A stretch of 64,000 bases of DNA from JAHEDH01 sp963745865 (GTDB lineage Bacteria > Actinomycetota > Acidimicrobiia > Spongiisociales > ZC4RG35). This document shows, in pieces, positions 19,534 through 26,857 of this stretch. Made by a program: the position numbers and the translations under genes. The notes below the pieces were generated by a model, which saw nothing but the letters and a program-made list of their open reading frames with translations, was not told where the DNA came from and searched no databases. Numbering within the stretch: position 1 is the stretch's first letter; each line of letters begins with the position of its first letter. The DNA is taken from assembly GCA_963745865.1 (NCBI GenBank), contig CAVUYZ010000004.1:372001-436000 (forward strand), read 5' to 3'.

Positions 19534-20724
19534 ATGGCAAAGGCAAAGTTCGATCGTTCGAAGCCGCATGTGAATATTGGGACGATGGGTCATATTGATC
19601 ATGGGAAGACGACGTTGACGGCGGCGATTACCAAGACGTTGGCTGAGCGTGTTGGTGGTCAGAATGTGTTCACCGAGTTCGAGAATATTGATAAGGCTCC
19701 TGAGGAGCGTGAGCGGGGGATCACGATCTCGATTTCTCATGTGGAGTATGAGACCGAGAATCGTCATTATGCCCATGTTGATATGCCGGGTCATGCTGAT
19801 TACATCAAGAACATGATTACGGGTGCTGCTCAGGTTGATGGCGCGATTTTGGTGGTGTCTGCGACGGATGGTCCGATGCCCCAGACTCGTGAGCATGTGT
19901 TGTTGGCTCGTCAGGTTGGTGTCCCCTCGATTGTTGTGTTCATGAACAAGACGGACATGGTTGATGATGAGGAGTTGTTGGATCTGGTTGAGCTCGAGGT
20001 GAGGGATTTGCTCACCGAGTATGAGTTCCCTGGTGATGATGTTCCGGTGGTGAAGGGTTCTGCGTTGAAGGCGTTGGAGGGTGACTCTGATCAGCAGGAC
20101 AACATCATGGAGTTGATGGATGCGGTTGATTCGTTCATTCCTGAGCCTGATCGTGATACCGATAAGCCGTTCATGATGGCGATCGAGGATGTGTTTTCGA
20201 TTACGGGTCGTGGGACGGTTGTGACCGGGAAGATCGAACAGGGTGTGTTGAAGGTGAATGAGGAGGTTGAGATCGTTGGGATCCGGCCGACTCAGAAGTC
20301 GACGGCGACGGGGATCGAGATGTTCCGGAAGTTGTTGGATGAGGGTCGTGCTGGTGACAACGTTGGGGTGTTGTTGCGGGGGATTGGTAAGGATGATGTT
20401 GAGCGTGGTCAGGTGTTGGCCAAGCCGGGTTCGATCACTCCGCACACCGATTTTGAGGCTCAGGTCTATATTTTGACGAAGGAGGAGGGTGGCCGTCACA
20501 ATCCGTTCTTTTCTGGGTATCGGCCGCAGTTCTATTTCCGGACGACGGATGTGACGGGGAATGTGACGTTGCCGGAGGGCACTCAGATGGTGATGCCTGG
20601 TGATAACACCGAGATGTCGGTCGAGTTGATTTCTCCGATTGCGATGGATGAGGGGTTACGGTTCGCGATTCGTGAGGGTGGCCGCACTGTTGGTGCCGGC
20701 CGGGTCACCAAAATCACCAAATAG
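19534..20724 (+). CDS. tuf: Elongation factor Tu (aberrant codon usage)
   Basis: EF-Tu, 396 residues, delivers aminoacyl-tRNA to the ribosome. The motifs GHIDHGKTT, DMPGHADY and NKTDMVDD are present, and the sequence ends GAGRVTKITK. The protein is entirely conventional, but the DNA is not. From about 19560 to 20695 codons end mostly in T or G: His is CAT, Asp GAT, Ile ATT, Leu TTG and Gly GGT or GGG. Flanking genes use CAC, GAC, ATC, CTC/CTG and GGC. The last nine or so codons return to C-ending. The tract may have been replaced by DNA from a different donor or shaped by unusual selection. It ends the str operon in front of a hairpin terminator. Confidence 0.98.
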   Translation: MAKAKFDRSKPHVNIGTMGHIDHGKTTLTAAITKTLAERVGGQNVFTEFENIDKAPEERERGITISISHVEYETENRHYAHVDMPGHADYIKNMITGAAQVDGAILVVSATDGPMPQTREHVLLARQVGVPSIVVFMNKTDMVDDEELLDLVELEVRDLLTEYEFPGDDVPVVKGSALKALEGDSDQQDNIMELMDAVDSFIPEPDRDTDKPFMMAIEDVFSITGRGTVVTGKIEQGVLKVNEEVEIVGIRPTQKSTATGIEMFRKLLDEGRAGDNVGVLLRGIGKDDVERGQVLAKPGSITPHTDFEAQVYILTKEEGGRHNPFFSGYRPQFYFRTTDVTGNVTLPEGTQMVMPGDNTEMSVELISPIAMDEGLRFAIREGGRTVGAGRVTKITK

Positions 20725-20746
20725 AACAACCCACAATTGATCGAAT

Positions 20747-20779
20747 GAGGCCCGGTTCCACGTGTTGGAGCCGGGCCTC
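20747..20779 (+). terminator. str operon terminator
   Basis: A 13-bp stem (GAGGCCCGGTTCC with GGAGCCGGGCCTC, one G-U pair) and a seven-base loop begin 23 bases after the tuf stop. It also lies downstream of the convergent DUF2277 gene, so it may serve both. Confidence 0.82.
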
Positions 20780-20833
20780 TGTCGGTGTTCGGGTTGTCGT
20801 GTTCAGGGTGTGTGTTCAGGTGCACTGTCGGCG

Positions 20834-21101
20834 TCAGCGGTATCGGTCGGCTGACCGCTGGCGGGCCTTTGCTGCCTCCACGTCGCGGTTCTTCGGTGGT
20901 GCGGCGGTGACGAGGGCTGTCGACGAGAAGCCGGGTCGCAGCTTCGACGGACCTCACCGCCGCCTCGAAGGCTTCGCGGTTCGCCCGAGACGGATCGCGG
21001 CTTCCACTGATCTTGCGCACGTACTGGAGCGCTGCGGCATGTACTTCTTCATCGGTTGCTGGAGGCTCGAAATTGTGGAGGGTCTTGATGCTACGGCACA
21101 T
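20834..21101 (-). CDS. DUF2277 family protein (one frameshift)
   Basis: A small protein of about 88 residues. The N terminus MCRSIKTLHNFEPPATDEEV and the following ALQYVRKISG are diagnostic of the uncharacterised DUF2277 family, which is widespread in actinobacteria. After LLVDS the frame is lost at the GGG run 20914-20916. Reading one frame over gives LVTAAPPKNRDVEAAKARQR and a stop, which is the family's C terminus. One surplus base therefore explains the break. Function is unknown; the conserved cysteine and histidine near the N terminus could bind a metal, which is speculation. It is transcribed towards tuf. Confidence 0.85.
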
Positions 21102-21189
21102 GATGAAATCGTACCTGGCCCCAGAACGCGGCCATCTCCAGTGACGTTTGGCCCTGGCAGACGGGACGGGTTGGCCGCACGATCAGTGA

Positions 21190-21621
21190 ATGGAGAACTT
21201 CCAATCTCTATCCAAGGCGAAACAGCTTCGGCTCGAACTTCGCGACGCGATCGCCCGCCTCGAGGATGCCCTGGCGATGGCCTCGTCCGGTCCCGACTGG
21301 CGGTCAGCCGTCGAGGGGGGACTGATCGGGGTTCGGTCGGCGCTCGATGCTCACGTTTCGGAGGTGGAGGCGGCGGACGGGCTGTTGGCCGACCTGGTGA
21401 GGGATGCACCGCGTCTCTCGAACGAGGTCGAGCTGACCAAGAATGAGCACGCTCGTCTTCTCGTAGACATCGATGTGATCCTCTCGGACCTCTCCGACGC
21501 GGAGGTTGGCCGGATCAGGGAGCAGGCCATGGATCTGCTCCGGGACCTCGTGCTGCATCGCCAGGTCGGCGCCGATCTCGTCTACGAGGCATATATGACC
21601 GATATCGGTGGCCAGGGCTGA
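21190..21621 (+). CDS. Helical protein of unknown function
   Basis: I cannot name this 143-residue protein. It appears all alpha-helical, without signal peptide or membrane segment. Spaced acidic and histidine residues (SALDAHVSEVEAADG, KNEHARLLVDID, LVLHRQVGADLVYEAY) are reminiscent of hemerythrin-like or DNA-protecting four-helix bundles, but the motif spacing does not let me assign that family. The ATG at 21190 starts about 90 bases from the divergent DUF2277 gene. The flavoprotein gene starts 87 bases downstream, so co-transcription is possible. Confidence 0.65.
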   Translation: MENFQSLSKAKQLRLELRDAIARLEDALAMASSGPDWRSAVEGGLIGVRSALDAHVSEVEAADGLLADLVRDAPRLSNEVELTKNEHARLLVDIDVILSDLSDAEVGRIREQAMDLLRDLVLHRQVGADLVYEAYMTDIGGQG

Positions 21622-21708
21622 TCGAGGGCGCCTGTGCGCCGAAGAAGATGACGTCCGCCTGAGGGCTTGGTGACCAACGGCTCTACGTAGCGAGTTCTGG
21701 GAAGCGAG

Positions 21709-22542
21709 ATGGTGAATGACGTGTTCTACATCATCGATGCTTCCTTCATCTCTCCCGATGTGAAGCGATTCGAGATCTATGCCCCCCGGGTGGCCGCGTA
21801 CTGGTCTCCAGGCCAGTTCGTGATCATCCGCGTGGACGGCGAGGGGGAGCGGATCCCTCTGACCGTGACCGCAGTCGATCGCGATCAGGGGACGATCTTT
21901 CTCGTGGTGCAGGGCGTTGGAGCAACGACGCGTCGACTGAACCAGCTCGGCCCCACGGACAGGATCGCCGATGTCGTGGGTCCGCTCGGGGCGCCGGCCG
22001 ACGTGGACCGATACGGAACGGTCGTCGTCGTCGGTGGTGGCGTCGGAACTGCGGTTGCGCTCCCGATCGCCAGAGCGCTCTCCGACGCGGGGAATCGTGT
22101 CATCGTCGTGCTCGGAGGGCGGAGCGCCGACCTGGTGATCCTCGTCGACGAGATGGAGTCGTTTGCCGATGAGGTGATCGTGACCACCGACGACGGGTCG
22201 CGGGGAATGCAGGGGATGGTGACGGGGCCCCTCTCCGATCTCGTCGACCAGGGCGGAGTTGACAGGGTTGTCGCGGCGGGACCGATCCCGATGATGCGCG
22301 CCGTTGCCGATGTGACTCGTGCCGCGGCGATTCCGACCGTGGCGAGTGTGAACCCGATCATGGTCGACGGGACCGGTATGTGTGGGGGATGTCGCGTGCT
22401 GGTCGATGGCGAGACTCGATTCGCCTGTGTCGACGGCCCCGAGTTCAACGCGCACCAGGTCGACTTCGATCTGCTCGCCGCTCGCAACACCGCATACTGC
22501 GAGTTCGAGAGAGCGCGCCTCGCGGAAGTGGAGATCGGATGA
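21709..22542 (+). CDS. NfnA/PyrK-like FAD/NAD- and [2Fe-2S]-binding oxidoreductase subunit
   Basis: A 277-residue ferredoxin-NADP reductase-like protein. The FAD domain has RIPLTVTAVD, the NAD domain starts at VVVVGGGVGTAVALPIARAL, and the C terminus has a [2Fe-2S] motif GMCGGCRVLVDGETRFACVDG followed by PEFNAHQVDFD. The CVDGPEF ending is characteristic of the small subunit of NADH-dependent ferredoxin:NADP oxidoreductase (Nfn) and related sulfide dehydrogenases rather than PyrK. The next gene, overlapping by four bases, encodes the matching large subunit, which supports an Nfn-like complex. The physiological electron carriers in this organism are unknown. Confidence 0.85.
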   Translation: MVNDVFYIIDASFISPDVKRFEIYAPRVAAYWSPGQFVIIRVDGEGERIPLTVTAVDRDQGTIFLVVQGVGATTRRLNQLGPTDRIADVVGPLGAPADVDRYGTVVVVGGGVGTAVALPIARALSDAGNRVIVVLGGRSADLVILVDEMESFADEVIVTTDDGSRGMQGMVTGPLSDLVDQGGVDRVVAAGPIPMMRAVADVTRAAAIPTVASVNPIMVDGTGMCGGCRVLVDGETRFACVDGPEFNAHQVDFDLLAARNTAYCEFERARLAEVEIG

Positions 22543-23957
22543 CCGAGCTCACCCGCAAGGAGCGGATGGCGATGGAGCGCACGGCGATGCCCGAACGTCC
22601 GGGCCTTGAGCGGGCGGCCAGCTTCGACGAGGTGAACCTCGGATACACCGACCAACTCGCAGTCCTCGAAGCGAGCCGGTGCCTCCGGTGCCCCCATCCA
22701 TCGTGCGTCGATGGGTGTCCGGTCGGTGTTCGGATCGACGAGTTCGTGATCGCTGTGGCGGACGGACGGTTCGATGATGCCGCCCAGGTCGTCTCGCGCG
22801 ACAACTCACTGCCTGCTGTGTGTGGCCGCGTCTGCCCCCAGGAGAGCCAGTGCGAGGGAGCCTGCGTGATGGGCCGTCGATCGTCCCCGATCGCCATCGG
22901 TCATCTGGAGCGGTTCGTCGCAGACCGAGCCCGAGACCGGGGGGTTCTTCCTCCGGCCGCCGGCGAGCCAACCGGCCGCTCGGTCGGCATCGTCGGCAGC
23001 GGTCCAGCGGGCCTTGCCTGCGCTTCCGACCTGGCTCGCTCCGGCCATGCGGTGACCGTCTATGAAGCGCTCCACGATGCCGGTGGCGTTCTCATCTACG
23101 GCATCCCCGAATACAGACTCCCCAATGCGGTCGTCGCTGCCGAGGTGGAGCGACTCCGGGAATCGGGTGTCGAGTTCGCGTTCGACGCTCCGATCGGCCG
23201 AGCCGAGAGCATCGACGATCTGCTCCAACGACATGATGCCGTGTTCGTCGGCACCGGTGCAGGGCTGCCGCGCTTCATGGGCGTTCCGGGGGAGCACCTG
23301 ATCGGAGTCCTGTCCGCCAACGAGTTCCTCACCCGGGTCAACCTGATGAAGGCGGGCTCGTCGGGCACTGCGACGCCGGTCGCCGATGTTGAGGGGCGCA
23401 CGGTGGCGGTCATCGGTGGCGGCAATACGGCGCTGGATGCAGTGCGAACGGCGCTTCGTCTGGGAGCCGCCCGCGCGACGGTCTACTACCGGCGCACCGA
23501 GGCCGACATGCCTGCCCGCGACGAGGAGATTCGCCATGCCAGGGAAGAGGGCGTGCACTTCGAGTTCCTCTTGAATCCGACGGCCCTCGGTGGCACCGAC
23601 GGATGGCTCGACTCGATGACCCTCGAACAGATGCGCTCGACGGAGCCCGACGAGTCGGGGCGGAGGAGTGTCGAGCCGGTTCCGGACTCCGAGGTCGTGG
23701 TCCCCGTTGACGTCGTGGTGGTCGCCATCGGCAACCGTCCGAATCCGATGCTGGCCGGCACACCTGGTCTCGACATGTCGGAGCGAGGGACCATCGTGGC
23801 CGATGATCGAGGGCAGACCGCAAAGGCGGGCGTTTTCGCAGGCGGCGACATCGTGACGGGAGGCGCGACCGTGATTCTCGCCATGGGGGCTGGTCGACGG
23901 GCGGCTGAGGCGATCGACGAGTACCTCCTGGAGACATCGAACTCCTCGCCCGAGTAG
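22539..23957 (+). CDS. NfnB / glutamate synthase small-subunit-like flavoprotein
   Basis: A 472-residue flavoprotein of the GltD/NfnB family. Two cysteine clusters for [4Fe-4S] centres occur near the N terminus (CLRCPHPSCVDGCPVG; CGRVCPQESQCEGAC). They are followed by the FAD fold VGIVGSGPAGLACASDL, the substrate-side YGIPEYRLP, the NADP fold VAVIGGGNTALDAVRTAL and the final FAD motif GVFAGGDIVTGGATVILAMGAGR. The ATGA overlap with the upstream gene indicates translational coupling and a two-subunit enzyme. Homologues are often labelled NADPH-dependent glutamate synthase, but no large GltB subunit is nearby, so an Nfn-like role (NADH, ferredoxin and NADP) is more likely. Confidence 0.87.
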   Translation: MTELTRKERMAMERTAMPERPGLERAASFDEVNLGYTDQLAVLEASRCLRCPHPSCVDGCPVGVRIDEFVIAVADGRFDDAAQVVSRDNSLPAVCGRVCPQESQCEGACVMGRRSSPIAIGHLERFVADRARDRGVLPPAAGEPTGRSVGIVGSGPAGLACASDLARSGHAVTVYEALHDAGGVLIYGIPEYRLPNAVVAAEVERLRESGVEFAFDAPIGRAESIDDLLQRHDAVFVGTGAGLPRFMGVPGEHLIGVLSANEFLTRVNLMKAGSSGTATPVADVEGRTVAVIGGGNTALDAVRTALRLGAARATVYYRRTEADMPARDEEIRHAREEGVHFEFLLNPTALGGTDGWLDSMTLEQMRSTEPDESGRRSVEPVPDSEVVVPVDVVVVAIGNRPNPMLAGTPGLDMSERGTIVADDRGQTAKAGVFAGGDIVTGGATVILAMGAGRRAAEAIDEYLLETSNSSPE

Positions 23958-24045
23958 CAGTGCCTGGTTTCGGGGTCTCACCCTGATACCGCAATCGGGA
24001 CTTTCACCCATTGCCAAGGTGGAGGCAACGCCCCACACTGAACTG

Positions 24046-24498
24046 ATGGAACGCAACCGATATGTGGGAGTCGCCATTGGCGCGATCGTGCTGCTTGCAC
24101 TCGCCGTGGTGGGCATCTCGGCTCTGGTGAGCGAGCCGGTGACGCTCGATCCCGACAGCCCCGAAGGCGTCGTTCAGTCGTTCGTGATCGCCATCAACGA
24201 AGACCGCTGGGCCGACGCACGATCGCATCTCGATCGTGACTTGACGGAGAGATGCGAGGTGGCGGATTTGAGCCTGGCACGCGGTGAGGATGTGTCACGG
24301 GTCGTGATCGACGACGTCTCGATGTCGGACGGATCAGCGGTGGTCGCTGTCACGATCACCCACACCTCGACCGACAATCCGCTCAACCCGTCCAGTTGGG
24401 ATGAGGATGTCGTCTTTGTTCTCGCGACCGAGGACGGAGGGTGGGTCATCGATGAGATGAGCTGGCCGTATGCGCCATGCAGAAGGGAGACCCCATGA
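24046..24498 (+). CDS. Membrane-anchored protein, NTF2-like outer domain
   Basis: A 150-residue protein with one N-terminal membrane segment (VGVAIGAIVLLALAVVGISAL) and an extracytoplasmic domain. The sequence SPEGVVQSFVIAINEDRWADARSHLD and the final strand EDGGWVIDEMSWPY resemble NTF2-like or lumazine-binding-like small domains found in actinobacterial membrane proteins. No catalytic residues are evident. The start at ATG 24046 puts the membrane segment at the N terminus; a GTG at 24019 is an alternative. Its stop overlaps the start of the next membrane protein (ATGA), so both are probably translated together. Confidence 0.65.
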   Translation: MERNRYVGVAIGAIVLLALAVVGISALVSEPVTLDPDSPEGVVQSFVIAINEDRWADARSHLDRDLTERCEVADLSLARGEDVSRVVIDDVSMSDGSAVVAVTITHTSTDNPLNPSSWDEDVVFVLATEDGGWVIDEMSWPYAPCRRETP

Positions 24499-26162
24499 TG
24501 GTATTCGGAGTTCTTCTGTCCCTGCTCCTGCCGCTCGCAGTCGTCGGATTCGCAGCGCGCTTCGTGATGCACCGCATGGGTTCTGACGCGCCGGTCGCCA
24601 GGACGCTCGGAGCCGCACTCCATGTCGCGGTGGTCGTTGCCGTCGTGAACGCCGTATCGGGATTACTGGAGTTGCTGTTCCGTGGTGATGAGCTGTTCAG
24701 AGATACGCCGCGATTGGTGGCGATGAACGTGGCCGTCCTGGTCGTTGGAGTGCCGGTCGCTTTTGTCATCTGGCGGACGTTGTTCTCGGTCGGCGAGGAC
24801 TTTCCCCGTCGGTTCGCGATCGTTGGCGGGTTGTCGATCGCCCTCGTGACGACTGTGTTCTCCTCGATCCAGGTCGCCCGATCGATCTTCGGGTTGACGG
24901 ATCTCGATCCGTCGGCGATCGGAGACCTCCTGGCGTTTGGGGCAGCGTGGATCGGCTACGAGTGGTGGATGCGGCGCCGGGAGGATCGCGACTTCGAGGT
25001 CGACGATCTACCCGCGACGGTCGGCTCGGCGGCTGGGCTCGGCCTTTCGGTGGCGGCGCTCGTCCTCCTGATCGAAACGGCGCTGTCGAGCCTGCTCGAC
25101 ACGACGGGTGTCCTCGTCTACGAGCGACCCGCCGCGGATGCCCTGCTGATGGTGCTGATCATGGCTGTGGTCGGCGGTGCCACGCTTGCCCGGTATTGGG
25201 TGCTTGATCTCCACACGCGCGAGACTCGGTTCCGGAATGGGTACGGAGCGATCGTGTCCTATCTGTCTCTCACCGCCCTCGCAGCGTCGACGGGGTCCAT
25301 CGTCTTCGTGACGTTGGAGTGGCTGTTCGGCACAGGCCCCGACACGGCTGCAGAGCAGTTCGAGTCGCTCCCGATCACAGCCGGCATCGCTGCGGCGGCC
25401 GGTCTGACGTGGTGGCATCACCTCGGAACCATCCACCCGAGGAGAGGGCTCGGCCAGCGCGCGTACTCCTATGGAACCGCGGCAACCGGAGCACTCGCCG
25501 CGGCTTCCGGTTTGGCTGCGCTCGTGGTCTTGGCGCTCGAGTCGGTGAGCACCAGGTCAGGGGTGGTGGCATCCGATGCGGGCACGGTCGTGATCGCGGG
25601 CGTGACCGCGCTGGTCATCGGGGCACTCCTGTGGTGGACGCAATGGCGTCGGATCGACCCGAGAGAGCAGGCCGAGCGCGAGTCGATGCCACGCCGGGTC
25701 TACCTGGTCGGCCTTCTGGTCGTAGCAGGGATCGCCGGCGGTGTATCACTCATCGCCGCGATCTACGGTTTGCTACAGGCGGTCCTGGAGGGTCGCCTCG
25801 GCATCGACGTCGTCTTCGATGGTCGGTTCGTGATAGCGACCGTCGTCGTGACGGCTCCGCTGATCTGGCACATCATCGGGGAGCTGCGTGAGGACCGGAT
25901 CCTTCGCCCTGCCGGAACACGGCACCGCCGGGCGATCATCGTCACGGAGTATCCCGACTCCTTCGCCGGTCTCGATGACGTCGCCGTCCTGAAAGCAGGG
26001 CCCAACGGTGGCGGTCGATCGCCGGTGGAGTTGGCCGGACAGATCGAGCGGTTGTTGAGTGAGGAGGGACCCCCACTGCTGGTTGTGGTGAAGGGAGATT
26101 CGTTTGACGCGATCGAGTTGGAGGAGATCCCCGCCAGCGGGCGTTTCGGGATCTTCGACTGA
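24495..26162 (+). CDS. Multi-spanning membrane protein, DUF5671-like
   Basis: A 555-residue integral membrane protein with roughly ten to twelve hydrophobic segments grouped in repeating blocks, for example YSYGTAATGALAAASGLAALVVL and VYLVGLLVVAGIAGGVSLIAAIY. These blocks resemble the DUF5671 domain. A soluble C-terminal domain of about 80 residues (RRAIIVTEYPDSFAGL to GRFGIFD) faces the cytoplasm. Function is unknown. The ATG at 24495 is supported by AAGGGAG upstream and by the ATGA overlap with the preceding gene. pcm starts 15 bases after its stop, so the three genes may form one transcript. Confidence 0.7.
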   Translation: MMVFGVLLSLLLPLAVVGFAARFVMHRMGSDAPVARTLGAALHVAVVVAVVNAVSGLLELLFRGDELFRDTPRLVAMNVAVLVVGVPVAFVIWRTLFSVGEDFPRRFAIVGGLSIALVTTVFSSIQVARSIFGLTDLDPSAIGDLLAFGAAWIGYEWWMRRREDRDFEVDDLPATVGSAAGLGLSVAALVLLIETALSSLLDTTGVLVYERPAADALLMVLIMAVVGGATLARYWVLDLHTRETRFRNGYGAIVSYLSLTALAASTGSIVFVTLEWLFGTGPDTAAEQFESLPITAGIAAAAGLTWWHHLGTIHPRRGLGQRAYSYGTAATGALAAASGLAALVVLALESVSTRSGVVASDAGTVVIAGVTALVIGALLWWTQWRRIDPREQAERESMPRRVYLVGLLVVAGIAGGVSLIAAIYGLLQAVLEGRLGIDVVFDGRFVIATVVVTAPLIWHIIGELREDRILRPAGTRHRRAIIVTEYPDSFAGLDDVAVLKAGPNGGGRSPVELAGQIERLLSEEGPPLLVVVKGDSFDAIELEEIPASGRFGIFD

Positions 26163-26176
26163 CTGGCGCTGCCGGC

Positions 26177-26836
26177 ATGACGGATTTCGCCGCAGAGCGC
26201 GCTCAGATGGTGCGCAGTCAGCTCCGCGATCGGGGCATCGTCGACATGGCGGTGCTCGAGGCCATGGGCTCGGTGCCGAGAGAGGAGTTCGTGCCTCCGG
26301 GCTCGCAGGCCGACGCCTATGCCGACCGCGCACTCCCGATAGGCGACGGGCAGACGATCTCCCAGCCCTACATCGTTGCGCTCATGGTCGCTGAGCTGGG
26401 TCTCTCTCCGCGGGCCCGGGTGCTGGATGTCGGCACCGGAAGTGGCTACGCAGCTGCGGTCGCCAGCAGGATCGCTCGCCACGTGTTCACGATCGAACGG
26501 CATGCGCGTCTCGCCGAGGAGGCTACATCCCGATTCGAGCGGCTCGGCTACCTCAATGTCACCGTTGGCGTGGGGGACGGATCTCGGGGATGGCCTGAGC
26601 ATGCCCCATTCGACGGCATCTCGGTTGCGGCGGCTGCGCCGATCGTTCCCGAGGAGCTGGTGGCGCAACTCGTGATCGGCGGTTCGCTCGTCATCCCGAC
26701 CGGATCGGGCCGGCGGCAGCGGTTGATCGGGATCCGGCGAACCGGTGAGGAGACGGTCGAGCATCACGATCTGGGAGCGGTCAGATTCGTTCCGCTGATC
26801 GGAGACGGTGGATTCGAGGACCGGGGCGGCAGCTGA
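26177..26836 (+). CDS. pcm: Protein-L-isoaspartate O-methyltransferase
   Basis: A 219-residue SAM-dependent methyltransferase that starts repair of isoaspartyl damage in proteins. The family signatures are clear: MVRSQLRDRGIVD and VPREEFVP near the N terminus, GDGQTISQPYIVALM, then the SAM-binding motif VLDVGTGSGYAAAV and GDGSRGWPEHAPFDGISVAAAAP. Length is normal. It sits between a DUF5671-like membrane protein and the RecQ-like helicase without an obvious functional link. The ATG lacks a strong ribosome-binding site. Confidence 0.93.
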   Translation: MTDFAAERAQMVRSQLRDRGIVDMAVLEAMGSVPREEFVPPGSQADAYADRALPIGDGQTISQPYIVALMVAELGLSPRARVLDVGTGSGYAAAVASRIARHVFTIERHARLAEEATSRFERLGYLNVTVGVGDGSRGWPEHAPFDGISVAAAAPIVPEELVAQLVIGGSLVIPTGSGRRQRLIGIRRTGEETVEHHDLGAVRFVPLIGDGGFEDRGGS

Positions 26837-26857
26837 GCTGTGGGATACGGTTCCGTC

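Noticed and set aside
19444..20499. Open frame of 351 codons antisense to tuf
   Set aside because: It results from the T/G-rich third positions of tuf; the translation is Arg/His/Ile-rich with no family features and no ribosome-binding site.
20745..21446. Plus-strand open frame of 233 codons after tuf
   Set aside because: It overlaps the tuf terminator and is antisense to the clearly recognised DUF2277 gene; the protein resembles nothing.
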